DNA of 64,000 nucleotides from CAZRCZ01 sp964598765 (GTDB lineage Bacteria > Sumerlaeota > Sumerlaeia > MVZB01 > JAJFLK01). The notes below the pieces were generated by a model that searched no databases, was not told the DNA's origin, and was given only the letters and a program-made list of their open reading frames with translations. Position numbers and translations under genes: made by a program. Below, piece by piece: positions 42,879 to 51,222 of the stretch. The stretch is taken from NCBI GenBank assembly GCA_964598765.1, contig CAZRCZ010000015.1, positions 59,493-123,492 of the forward strand, written 5' to 3'. Within the stretch, counting starts at the first letter, position 1, and each line of letters starts with the position of its first letter.

Positions 42879-44435
42879 ATGTTGCATAACATCCTCCGCC
42901 TTCAAGCGCGAAGCCGGTTTTTCTTCCTTCTGGTTGCCCTTCTGTCTCTTATTGCCGCGTCGCCGGTTTTAGGGGCGGATGCGCAAGACAATCCGGCTCC
43001 TCTTCCCAAACCCAAGGAAAAGCCGCTTCCGGGCGGACAAAAGGACTCAACGCCCCTTTTTCGTGGGATGTTGCTGGTGGACGCCACGGGAGCCAACTAT
43101 CGAGATTCGATTCGGCTGGCGCGCTTTTTGGAGGATGTCAAACATTCCCCTTTCGCCGACATCGTGATCCAAGTCCGCGCCTACGGCGACGCCTATTACG
43201 ATTCCCAATTGGTTCCGCGCGCCTATGGTGTTTCGGAGATGATCAATGAAAAGGAGAAATTCGATCCGCTTGGAAAACTGATTGCGGAATGCAAGTCTGG
43301 TCCGCATCCCCAACAGGTTTTTGCGTGGTTGACTTTGTTCCGAGTTTCCAACGCCAATCGCGCCATTCCGGAGCCTCCCAACCATGCCGCCAAGGCGCAC
43401 CCCGATTGGCTTTCGCGCAATTCAAAATTCAAGACCGAGGACGAGGACGGGAACAGTTATCTGGAGCCGGGGCTGGAGGAGGTTCAAGCCCATTTGGAGG
43501 CGGTTGTCGCGGAATTGGCTCACAAATACGCGCTGGATGGGATCGTCTTGGACGGGCTTCGCTATCCCGGCGAAGGGTCCGATTGGGGATACCACACGCA
43601 ATTAGTTCAGCAGTGGCGGGACAAGACGGGGCAGGCCGATCCTCCGAAGCCGGACGACGCCGAATGGCGGCGCGCCCGGCGCGAGAACGTTGACAAATGC
43701 CTGACGCGGTTGGTTCGCGCGGCCAAGCAGGCCCGGCCTACGATTCAAGTGGCGGCGTTCGCCTTGGCCGATGGATTGCCGCCGGCCGGACCCGAGAACT
43801 TCCCGGCGACGGCGATCTATCAAGGGGCGTTGCAGGATTGGCCCGGCTGGATGAAGAGCAAGGCTTTGGACTTCGTGATCGTTCAGAATTTCCGCAACGA
43901 AGGGGAGGATGCTCTCGGATTCAACGCATGGAACGCCTTCTCCGCCGCGCTTTCCAAACAAACCGGCGTCGAGATCGTCGGCGCAGTGGCGGGGTTCCAA
44001 AACATATCGCTCGACGCGCTGGCGCAATTGCGCCGGACGCACGACAGCGGTCTGATGGGAGTCGCGCTTTCGAATTACCGCGAGCCGATCACCGATTCAG
44101 GATCGCGGGAGCTATTCCTGCGGGCGCTTTCGGGGACGATTCTGGCCGCCGATTCGCGCCGCCTTCCGATTCCCGACGTTCAAGTCGCCGCGGTTGAGCC
44201 GCATCTTCCCTCCGCTGAGGAAATCGCCAAGGCCGAAGCCGAAACGCAACGCAAGAAAGAGGAAGAGATGAAGGCCGCAAAAGCCGCCGAACAAGCCGCT
44301 CGCCCTCCTGAAGAAGTGCTGGACAACCTGCTCAAGAACGCGCCCAAAGGATTCGGAAGCGCGTATTCGCAACTGGTGGAGCCGTCCAGCGACGCCGTCG
44401 AGTATTTGAAGAAAATGTATTCCAACATTTTCTGA
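42879..44435 (+). CDS. Secreted GHL10-type glycosyl-hydrolase-like protein
   Basis: 518 residues. Signal peptide (FFFLLVALLSLIAASPVLGA). The body follows GHL10: VFAWLTLFRVSNAN, HPDWLSRNSKF, YLEPGLEEVQAHLEAVVAEL, YALDGIVLDGLRYPGE, WRRARRENVDKCLTRLVRAA, then QDWPGWMKSKALDFVIVQNF. GHL10 proteins resemble clan GH-A/TIM-barrel glycosidases; several acidic residues in LDGIVLDG and ENVDK could be catalytic. A C-terminal coiled-coil-like segment with Lys/Glu follows. The stop overlaps the ubiD start (TGATG), an operon. Substrate unknown. Confidence 0.82.
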   Translation: MLHNILRLQARSRFFFLLVALLSLIAASPVLGADAQDNPAPLPKPKEKPLPGGQKDSTPLFRGMLLVDATGANYRDSIRLARFLEDVKHSPFADIVIQVRAYGDAYYDSQLVPRAYGVSEMINEKEKFDPLGKLIAECKSGPHPQQVFAWLTLFRVSNANRAIPEPPNHAAKAHPDWLSRNSKFKTEDEDGNSYLEPGLEEVQAHLEAVVAELAHKYALDGIVLDGLRYPGEGSDWGYHTQLVQQWRDKTGQADPPKPDDAEWRRARRENVDKCLTRLVRAAKQARPTIQVAAFALADGLPPAGPENFPATAIYQGALQDWPGWMKSKALDFVIVQNFRNEGEDALGFNAWNAFSAALSKQTGVEIVGAVAGFQNISLDALAQLRRTHDSGLMGVALSNYREPITDSGSRELFLRALSGTILAADSRRLPIPDVQVAAVEPHLPSAEEIAKAEAETQRKKEEEMKAAKAAEQAARPPEEVLDNLLKNAPKGFGSAYSQLVEPSSDAVEYLKKMYSNIF

Positions 44436-45991
44436 TGATCTATTCCAACCTGCGCGAAGCCATCCGCGACCTCGAATCCCGTGGGGAACTTCTGCGCGTC
44501 AAGCAGAGTCTTTCTCCCAAATTTGAAATAACTTGTTTTCTGGATCGGCTTGTCAAAGCCGCCGGTCCGGCGGTTTTGTTTGAAAAAGTTCAGGGGCACG
44601 ACATGCCCGTTTTGGGTAATCTCTTTGGGACGCGATCCCGAACGGCGCGGATGCTGGGTGTCGAAAAAATTGACGACTTGACTCGGCGGTTGGAGGAATT
44701 TCTTTCGCTTCTCGACACCGGCGGACCGAAATCGTTCCTCGACAAGATGAAGCTTCTCCCCAAGCTCAAGCAACTGAGCGACATGATGCCTGTGTTCGTC
44801 AAGAAGGCTCCGTGTCAGGAAGTCGTGGCGAAGCACGTTGATCTGACCAAGCTACCGATCCTTCACCACTGGCCGCTTGATGGCGGGCCGTTCGTCACGT
44901 TCGGCGTGACGTTCACCCGCAATCCGGTCAATCAGGTTATGAATGCCGGACTTTACCGTCATCAACTTTACGGTCCGCGAACTCTGGGAATGCACTGGCA
45001 AAAACACAAAGGGGGAGCCGATCACACCCGGTTGGCGCGAGAGAAAGCCTTGGGTGATTGGAATAAGGCGGCGCAAGTCCCCACACCGACCGGAACGGCG
45101 GGAGAAGAAGAACACGCTGTCAAACCGCACGAGCTCGCGGGCAAGGAACGATTGCCCGTTGCCGTCGCCATCGGTTGCGATCCGGTTGTTTCGTTTTGCG
45201 GGGCGGTTCCCGCGCCGCCGGACGTGAACGAGATGATGATCGCCGGGATGATTCGCGGCGCGCCGGTGGAGATGGTGGAGTGCGTTTCGATTCCGGGGCT
45301 TCACGTTCCCGCCGAGGCGGAGATTGTCCTCGAAGGCTACCTTGATCCGTTCGAGACGAGTCTCGAAGGTCCGTTCGGCGATCACAACGGATATTATTCG
45401 TCGCGCGAGCCGTTTCCCGTTTTTCACGTCGAGAAGATGACGACGCGCCGCGATCCGATTTATCTGACGACCATTGTCGGCAGGCCGATCATGGAGGACG
45501 CATGGATCGGCGAGGCTATTTTGCGGTTCACGCTTCCGATTTTGAAAAAGCAATTTCCCGAGATCGTGGATTTGCATTGTCCCCCATGGGGCGTTTTTCA
45601 TAATCTGATGATCGTTTCGATCCGCAAGTCGTTCCCCGGCCACGCGCGCAAACTGATGCACGGGATTTGGGGGATGGGACAGGCGATGTTCACCAAAACG
45701 ATCCTCGTCGTGGATCACGACGTGAACGTGACCGACTACGAGGCGGTCTGTTTTCGCGCGTGCGCTTCGATTGATCCCGTCCGCGATTTTGAAATCGTGA
45801 AGGGACCGCTGGACCAACTCGACCACGCGGGACTTTACTCCTGCTACGGCGGCAAGGCCGGCATTGACGCGACGACCAAATGGCCGGACGAGGGGCTCCA
45901 TCGTCCTTGGCCGTCGATCATCGAGCCGGACATGGATGCGGAAAGGAAAATCGAGAAGATTTGGCGGGAGTTGGGGTTAAAGAAGGATTGA
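44435..45991 (+). CDS. UbiD family decarboxylase
   Basis: 518 residues. UbiD enzymes use prenylated FMN to decarboxylate aromatic or unsaturated acids. Visible landmarks: MIYSNLREAIRDLESRGELL, the Arg/Glu region NAGLYRHQLYGPRTLG with HWQKHKGG, CVSIPGLHVPAEAEIVLEG, then LEGPFGDHNGYYS, and TTIVGRPIMEDAWIGEAI. It needs a UbiX prenyltransferase, which is not in the window. UbiD can serve ubiquinone or menaquinone (futalosine) synthesis; context does not decide. ATG overlaps the previous stop (TGATG). Confidence 0.9.
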   Translation: MIYSNLREAIRDLESRGELLRVKQSLSPKFEITCFLDRLVKAAGPAVLFEKVQGHDMPVLGNLFGTRSRTARMLGVEKIDDLTRRLEEFLSLLDTGGPKSFLDKMKLLPKLKQLSDMMPVFVKKAPCQEVVAKHVDLTKLPILHHWPLDGGPFVTFGVTFTRNPVNQVMNAGLYRHQLYGPRTLGMHWQKHKGGADHTRLAREKALGDWNKAAQVPTPTGTAGEEEHAVKPHELAGKERLPVAVAIGCDPVVSFCGAVPAPPDVNEMMIAGMIRGAPVEMVECVSIPGLHVPAEAEIVLEGYLDPFETSLEGPFGDHNGYYSSREPFPVFHVEKMTTRRDPIYLTTIVGRPIMEDAWIGEAILRFTLPILKKQFPEIVDLHCPPWGVFHNLMIVSIRKSFPGHARKLMHGIWGMGQAMFTKTILVVDHDVNVTDYEAVCFRACASIDPVRDFEIVKGPLDQLDHAGLYSCYGGKAGIDATTKWPDEGLHRPWPSIIEPDMDAERKIEKIWRELGLKKD

Positions 45992-46003
45992 CGAGGTGAA
46001 GCG

Positions 46004-47422
46004 ATGTTGAGCGAAAAATTCAAAAGCATGTTCCGCGAATATGACATTCGTGGGCGTTTGAGCGAGGATGAACTGAGTCTGGCGTCCTGCGAGAAGATCA
46101 TCCGGGGATTCGCCGCGTTCTTGGCGCGGCGCGGAATCCGCAGGGTGATCGTCGGTTACGACAACCGCAAGGATTCCCCCGCGTTCGCCGAAGTGTCGAA
46201 GAAATCGCTCGTCGAATCGGGATTTGAAGTTCTGGACATCGGACTTTCGCTCAGCCCCGTCGCTTATTTCGCGCAGTATCACCTCAAGAGCCAAGGGGGC
46301 GTGATGGTCACGGCGAGCCACAATCCCGACGGTTGGCTCGGATTTAAGCTCGCGCATGATTATTCCAAAACGCTCGGTCCCGAGGAAATCCGGGAACTTT
46401 ATTCCATCATTGAAAAAGAGGAGTTCATTCGGGGGAACGGAAGCGTCAAGAAAGTCAACGTCCGCGAGGCGTATTTGGACGCGATCACGAGCCGGATCAA
46501 ATTGAATCCCAAGGCTCAGCAAATTCGCGTGGCGATGGATTGCGGAAACGGCGGCGCCGGTGTGTTTGCTTACGAACTTTTTCAGCGGCTCGGTTGCTTG
46601 ACGTTTCAGCTTTACTGCGATCCCGATGTCACCTACCCGAATTATTTTCCGAATCCGTCGGAGTTGAAGGCGCGCAAGCGGCTTGCCGAGATTGTCACGC
46701 ATCCCTACATCAAGGCCGACATCGGCATGGGATTTGACGGCGACGGCGACCGGATCGGCGTTCTCGACGAGAAGGGGGAGAACATCTGGAGCGATCAAGT
46801 TTTGCTGTTGCTCGCCAAGGGACTTCTCGAAAAGAAACCGGGCGCGAAAGTCGTCTTCGACGTGAAGTGCACGCAGGCGTTGCCGGAGGAAATCACGCGG
46901 CTCGGCGGAGTTCCGATCATGTGGAAGACGGGTCACAGCCACGTCAAGGCCAAGATGCACGAAACCGGAGCCGCGCTGGCCGGGGAGCGAAGCGGTCATA
47001 TTTTCATCGCCGAGGGCTACTACGGATTCGACGACGCGCTTTTCACGGGCGCGAAACTGCTCGAGTATCTTTCTTATCAGCAAAAGCCGCTGTCTCAGGT
47101 TGTCGCGTCGTTGCCGCATTACGTCACGTCGCCGGAGATCAAGGCGCATTGCGACGACGGCGTGAAATATGGAATCGTCGACCGGCTTGTCGCGGAGTTC
47201 AAGAAGGATTACGGCGACAAGGTGATTGACATTAACGGCGCGCGCGTCGTCTTTGACGACGGTTGGGGATTGGTTCGCGCTTCGTCCAATCTTCCGGAGC
47301 TGGTGCTGATCTTCGAGGCCAAGAGCGAAAAGCGGATGCGCGAAATCCGGAAAATTTTCCGCGAGCGGCTGGCGAAACACTCTGAAATCTCAACCCATTG
47401 GGAAAACGACCTCGCGGACTAA
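46004..47422 (+). CDS. Phosphomannomutase / phosphoglucomutase
   Basis: 472 residues, alpha-D-phosphohexomutase family. REYDIRGRL near the start, catalytic serine in VMVTASHNPDGWLGFK, metal loop GFDGDGDRIGVLDE, sugar loop GERSGHIFIAEGYYGFDD (the GERSGH form of PMM/PGM), and phosphate-binding LVRASSNLPELVLIF. Interconverts hexose 1- and 6-phosphates for nucleotide-sugar synthesis. RASSNLPE rather than the usual RxSGTEP in the last loop is a small deviation but fits AlgC-type enzymes. A second mutase of the GlmM type lies at 53086. Confidence 0.92.
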   Translation: MLSEKFKSMFREYDIRGRLSEDELSLASCEKIIRGFAAFLARRGIRRVIVGYDNRKDSPAFAEVSKKSLVESGFEVLDIGLSLSPVAYFAQYHLKSQGGVMVTASHNPDGWLGFKLAHDYSKTLGPEEIRELYSIIEKEEFIRGNGSVKKVNVREAYLDAITSRIKLNPKAQQIRVAMDCGNGGAGVFAYELFQRLGCLTFQLYCDPDVTYPNYFPNPSELKARKRLAEIVTHPYIKADIGMGFDGDGDRIGVLDEKGENIWSDQVLLLLAKGLLEKKPGAKVVFDVKCTQALPEEITRLGGVPIMWKTGHSHVKAKMHETGAALAGERSGHIFIAEGYYGFDDALFTGAKLLEYLSYQQKPLSQVVASLPHYVTSPEIKAHCDDGVKYGIVDRLVAEFKKDYGDKVIDINGARVVFDDGWGLVRASSNLPELVLIFEAKSEKRMREIRKIFRERLAKHSEISTHWENDLAD

Positions 47423-47446
47423 AAGCGGGACTGAAGGCGGCATTTC

Positions 47447-48544
47447 ATGGCTTGGCATAACACGTTGGGCAACCTGATCGCCCGCGCAGGGCGGCGGTTC
47501 GTTTCCGCGGGAGAGATTTTGAGCCGAGAAGGACTCGCCGGCGTCCGCAAGCGTCTCGCGGGGCATCGGCCCAAGCCGATGAGCGAAATCCTTTGGGTTC
47601 CTCCCTCCGTACTTCCCACCGATGCGGATTTCGAAGCGACCCAAAACGTCAAACCAGAGGAATATCAGCAATCGCTCAAGATGGATCCGGGCGAATTCGA
47701 CCGCTTGAGCAAATTGGGGCATCCTGCCTACGCGCGTCTGGTCGCGGCGTTTGATCGGCTTGCCGGAAAAGGAAACGACACCGACTTTCGTCGTTATGCT
47801 TGGTATCACACCGTCGAGCTTCCGAACGGACTCGTCACCCCGGGCGCGCTCGATTATCGCCTCGTCTTGGATCGCTATGGATTTCCGGACGACCTGAAGG
47901 GGAAAAGCGTCTTGGACGTGGGATCCGGAACCGGATTTTTCGCTTTTGAGTTCGAACGGCGCGGAGCGGAAGTCACGTCGGTGGATTTACCTTCCATCGC
48001 CGATTGGGACATGCCCGCCGGAGAGGACAAGGAAATTTCCCTGCGCGAAATGTTGAAGCATTATTCCGCGAATTCGGTCGAGGAGGTCACGCGGCTCCAC
48101 ATTGAGGGGCCGTTTGATTTTTGTCGCCAAGCACGGAAATCCCAAGTCAAGCGCGTTCATTCGACGATTTATGATGTTTCGGCGGAAAAAGTCGGGAGGA
48201 AAAGTTTCGACGTCGTTTTCTTGGGGGACATTCTTGAACACACGTTTTCCCCTCTCAAGGCGCTCAGTTCCGTCGCGCCGCTTTGTCACGGGACACTCAT
48301 TCTCAGTTCGCTATACCCGATGAAGATCGAAGCGGAGCCGGTGATGTTCTACGTCGGCGGCGACAAGCGGCGATACGATAACCGGACGTGGTGGTATCCG
48401 AGCAAGTTGTTGCTCACGCAGATGCTCCGACGACTGGGGTTCGGCGAAATCCGCGAGTCGGGATATTTCGCGGGGGAGGTCGTCACCGACATTGACGCGG
48501 GGCAGTATCGAAGAACGATTCTTCACGCTACGAAGAAAGTGTAA
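47447..48544 (+). CDS. Class I SAM-dependent methyltransferase (CmoB-like)
   Basis: 365 residues. WYHTVELPNGLVTPGALDYR precedes the SAM motif VLDVGSGTGFFAFEFERRGA with acidic VTSVDLPS, and DVVFLGDILEHTFSPLKAL. This order is that of DUF1698/CmoB-like methyltransferases, of which E. coli CmoB modifies U34 of tRNA. Here the N-terminal ~100 residues are unlike CmoB and include a TDADFEATQNVKPEEYQ stretch, so a small-molecule or glycan substrate is equally possible. It follows pmm/pgm by 24 bases and may be in its operon. Confidence 0.8.
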   Translation: MAWHNTLGNLIARAGRRFVSAGEILSREGLAGVRKRLAGHRPKPMSEILWVPPSVLPTDADFEATQNVKPEEYQQSLKMDPGEFDRLSKLGHPAYARLVAAFDRLAGKGNDTDFRRYAWYHTVELPNGLVTPGALDYRLVLDRYGFPDDLKGKSVLDVGSGTGFFAFEFERRGAEVTSVDLPSIADWDMPAGEDKEISLREMLKHYSANSVEEVTRLHIEGPFDFCRQARKSQVKRVHSTIYDVSAEKVGRKSFDVVFLGDILEHTFSPLKALSSVAPLCHGTLILSSLYPMKIEAEPVMFYVGGDKRRYDNRTWWYPSKLLLTQMLRRLGFGEIRESGYFAGEVVTDIDAGQYRRTILHATKKV

Positions 48545-48545
48545 A

Positions 48546-48621
48546 TCACCACAGAGACACGGAGACACGGAGAAATAAACATGCGCAACGTTCTTCTCTG
48601 TGTCTCTGGGCCTCCGTGGTG
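48546..48621. repeat. ACAGAG-family palindromic repeat, copy 3
   Basis: Left arm TCACCACAGAGACACGGAGA (from 48546) to 48574; right arm TTCTTCTCTGTGTCTCTGGG then CCTCCGTGGTGA (48590-48621). It separates the methyltransferase and ribokinase genes. Confidence 0.85.
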
Positions 48622-48641
48622 AATTCCTCGGAATTTGAACT

Positions 48642-49616
48642 ATGTCCAAAGTCGTCGTCCTCGGCAGTAGCAACATGGATCTCGTCCTGCGGAGCGACCG
48701 ATTGCCGCAACCGGGGGAAACGGTTTTGGGAACCGATTTTTTTCAGACGTTCGGCGGAAAAGGGGCGAATCAGGCGGTCGCGGCCAAGCGCGCCGGAGCC
48801 GACGTGACGTTCATCGCGGCGGTCGGCGCGGACGCCTTCGGCGGGCAGATGTTGGAGCAATTTCGGCGCGAGGGATTGAACGTCGAGCATGTCAAGGTTG
48901 TGCAGGGCAAACCGACCGGCGTTGCGCTGATCCTCGTGGACGCCGAGGGGCGCAACATGATCGCCGTCCATCCGGGAGCCAATCACGCGCTCACGCCCGA
49001 GGATGTCGCCCTCCTGCCTGATTCCGTTTTCGCCGGTCCCGGAGTTTTCGTCGCGCAGTTGGAGACGCCGTTGGAAACGGTTCGCGCCGCGCTCCGCCGC
49101 GCGCGAGCCGGTGGTTTATTCACGATCTTGAATCCTGCACCTGTGCCCGCAGGTCAGGCGGATATAAATGTATTTTTACAAGCAGACTTGTTAGTACCCA
49201 ACGAAACCGAATTGGTTCAATTGCTTGACACGAGGGCAAAGGAATTGGAAGGAGTGGGGAAACAACACTCACGCTTCCAAAATAAAGGCCAGAGCTTATT
49301 GATCACAGCGGGAGAGCAAGGATGTTATCTCTTGCCCGGGAATTCCCATTCCCTCGCGGACACCAAAGTGCATATACCTGCCCTCCGTGTGAAAACCGTT
49401 GACACTGTTGCGGCGGGAGACGCCTTTGTCGGGGCACTGGCTTGTTGGTTGACGGAACATGAGCAAATGCACGAAACATCAACCGAGCATCTGATTTCAG
49501 CCGCCAAGTGGGCAACTCATGCCGCCGCGCTGAGCGTCACCCGCCACGGCGCTCAGCCTTCGCTCCCGTATCGGGAGGAAATTGAGCGGAGTTTTTCCAG
49601 AAGTCCGGAATCCTAA
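48642..49616 (+). CDS. rbsK: Ribokinase (PfkB family), compositionally mosaic
   Basis: 324 residues. PfkB marks: VVVLGSSNMDLVLRSDRLPQ, GGKGANQAVAAKRAGA, GVALILVDAEGRN, and the catalytic DTVAAGDAFVGAL (GAGD equivalent). It phosphorylates ribose at O5. The first 160 residues are GC-rich like the neighbours; from about 49135 to 49520 the DNA turns visibly AT-richer with ata, tta, aca and caa codons while the frame and family match continue, which suggests a recombinant 3' half. ATG at 48642. Confidence 0.9.
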   Translation: MSKVVVLGSSNMDLVLRSDRLPQPGETVLGTDFFQTFGGKGANQAVAAKRAGADVTFIAAVGADAFGGQMLEQFRREGLNVEHVKVVQGKPTGVALILVDAEGRNMIAVHPGANHALTPEDVALLPDSVFAGPGVFVAQLETPLETVRAALRRARAGGLFTILNPAPVPAGQADINVFLQADLLVPNETELVQLLDTRAKELEGVGKQHSRFQNKGQSLLITAGEQGCYLLPGNSHSLADTKVHIPALRVKTVDTVAAGDAFVGALACWLTEHEQMHETSTEHLISAAKWATHAAALSVTRHGAQPSLPYREEIERSFSRSPES

Positions 49617-50028
49617 TCGTAACGATGAACCATCAAAGTCCCAAGACCGCCAAGAACACCATGCTCGAAAATGGTTTCTGGACTTGAGCATGAAACTCAC
49701 TCGTTCGTCAGCCAACGTCCGTGGTCAATGTTCTGATTGCCGGAAGACCGAAGTTGAGGTTTGAGGGGCCATTCTTCACGGGATCCGCGATACGACAAAG
49801 AAATCGCGGTGGCTTTGCAAGATCAATTTCCAGTATGATGATGCGCGGGAGAGAGAGCACTACGCGGTAGAGCAGATTGCTCCCGTCATCGCTGAAACCC
49901 GGAGCGGAATTTTGGACGCCAAGGAGGTTTTGGGATCGGGCCGCGCTCCGTCCGTCATATCGGAAAACATTCCATTCCAAGCGGCGTGATTGCCGTTTCA
50001 AGCCGGTCGGGAAGAGGGCAAATAAAGA
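49617..50028. other. Intergenic stretch without a supported gene
   Basis: About 410 bases. An open frame on the minus strand crosses it and enters the following gene, but it has no start signal or family likeness, and its composition suggests a shadow. No hairpin with a T-run is visible. Confidence 0.5.
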
Positions 50029-51180
50029 ATGAATTTCAGTCGGTTCATCATGAAAAACGCCCTGCGGAACAAGCGGCGGACCGCGCTGACGGTCCTCAGC
50101 ATCGGCTTTTCGCTTCTCCTGCTCATCACCCTGCGAACCTTCCTCGATATTCTTTTCAATCCTCCCGCCGGAGAGCAATCGTCGCTTCGCGTCGCGATCC
50201 GGAGCGTCAATTCGCTGGCCGAATTTTTGCCGTTCTCCTATGAGCAGAAATTGCGGACGATCCCGCACGTCACGGAGGTCATGCCGCTCCAGTGGTGCGG
50301 CGCGATGTATAAGGAACCGAAAAATTTCTTCCCGAATTTCGCCACCGATCCGGTGAAACTTTGGGAGATGTTCCCGGAATACGCCGTGAGCGCGGAGACG
50401 AAGAAGGCGTTTGCCGCCGAGAAAAAGGGAGCCGTCGTGCAGGCCGACATGCTCAAAAAATTTGGCTGGAAAGTCGGCGACAACGTGACGTTGGCGGGAA
50501 CGATTTTCCCCGTGGACTTGGAATTCAAGATTGTCGGCACGATGGACTTCGCCGACCGAATGCACCTTTTTTATTTCCGCATGGATTACCTCGACGAGGC
50601 GATGAAGGAGGTCAGCGGAAGCTGGGGCCGGGTCGGGACGTTTTGGCTCAAGGCCGACAGCCCCGAGGCGATCCCCGGCATCATCGAGAACGCGGAGGAG
50701 CTTTTCAAAAACGGCCCGATCCGCGTGAAGGCCGAAACCGAAAAAGCGTTCCGGCTCGGCTTCACCTCCATGCTCGGCAACGTCAAACTTCTCATCGGCT
50801 CGGTCGCGCTGGTGGTGGTTTTCACGATGTTGATGGTGACGGCCAGCACGATGGCCATGACCATCCGCGAGCGATTCCGCGAGATCGGAATTTTGAAATC
50901 CATGGGCTATCCCGGACGGACGGTTTTGGCCCTGATTTTGGGCGAGGCGTTATTCATCGCGCTCTTGGGGGGATTGGTCGGATGCGGCGTCGGATACTCC
51001 ATGGGATTTTTGGATTTTCAGGCGCTCACGATGGGATTCATCCCGAAATACGTGGTGAAATTGCAGACCTATGGTTTTGCACTGGGCGTCGGCGGAGCGA
51101 TCGGCGTGGTTTCGGGGTTGTGGCCCGCGCTCCAAGCTTCCAGCATGACGATCACCGAGGCGTTGAGGAGATTGAATTGA
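50029..51180 (+). CDS. FtsX/MacB-type ABC transporter permease
   Basis: 383 residues with the four-helix layout of FtsX-like permeases: an N-terminal helix (ALTVLSIGFSLLLLITL), a ~200-residue periplasmic MacB-type domain, then three helices (LLIGSVALVVVFTMLMVTAS, VLALILGEALFIALLGGLVGC, GFALGVGGAIGVVSGLWPA). TIRERFREIGILKSMGYPGR between helices 2 and 3 is the signature loop. The C-terminus PALQASSMTITEALRRLN is typical. Such permeases work with an ATPase that is normally adjacent; none is seen here. Likely lipid or lipoprotein transport, substrate unknown. Confidence 0.88.
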   Translation: MNFSRFIMKNALRNKRRTALTVLSIGFSLLLLITLRTFLDILFNPPAGEQSSLRVAIRSVNSLAEFLPFSYEQKLRTIPHVTEVMPLQWCGAMYKEPKNFFPNFATDPVKLWEMFPEYAVSAETKKAFAAEKKGAVVQADMLKKFGWKVGDNVTLAGTIFPVDLEFKIVGTMDFADRMHLFYFRMDYLDEAMKEVSGSWGRVGTFWLKADSPEAIPGIIENAEELFKNGPIRVKAETEKAFRLGFTSMLGNVKLLIGSVALVVVFTMLMVTASTMAMTIRERFREIGILKSMGYPGRTVLALILGEALFIALLGGLVGCGVGYSMGFLDFQALTMGFIPKYVVKLQTYGFALGVGGAIGVVSGLWPALQASSMTITEALRRLN

Positions 51181-51188
51181 CGGGTTAA

Positions 51189-51205
51189 GTAGGGGCGACC
51201 CGTTG
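51189..51205. repeat. Partial copy of the TAGGGGCGACC repeat
   Basis: GTAGGGGCGACCCGTTG starts one or two bases after the permease stop region and shares its core with 7913-7926 and 36043-36062. Confidence 0.6.
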
Positions 51206-51222
51206 AATCACCCTGCTTCTCC

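Noticed and set aside
45977..47380. Minus-strand open frame opposite the phosphomannomutase gene
   Set aside because: Shadow of a strongly conserved enzyme; no motif or ribosome site.
49708..50565. Minus-strand open frame over the intergenic region and the FtsX-type permease
   Set aside because: Half of it is antisense to the permease; the remainder has no recognisable domain.
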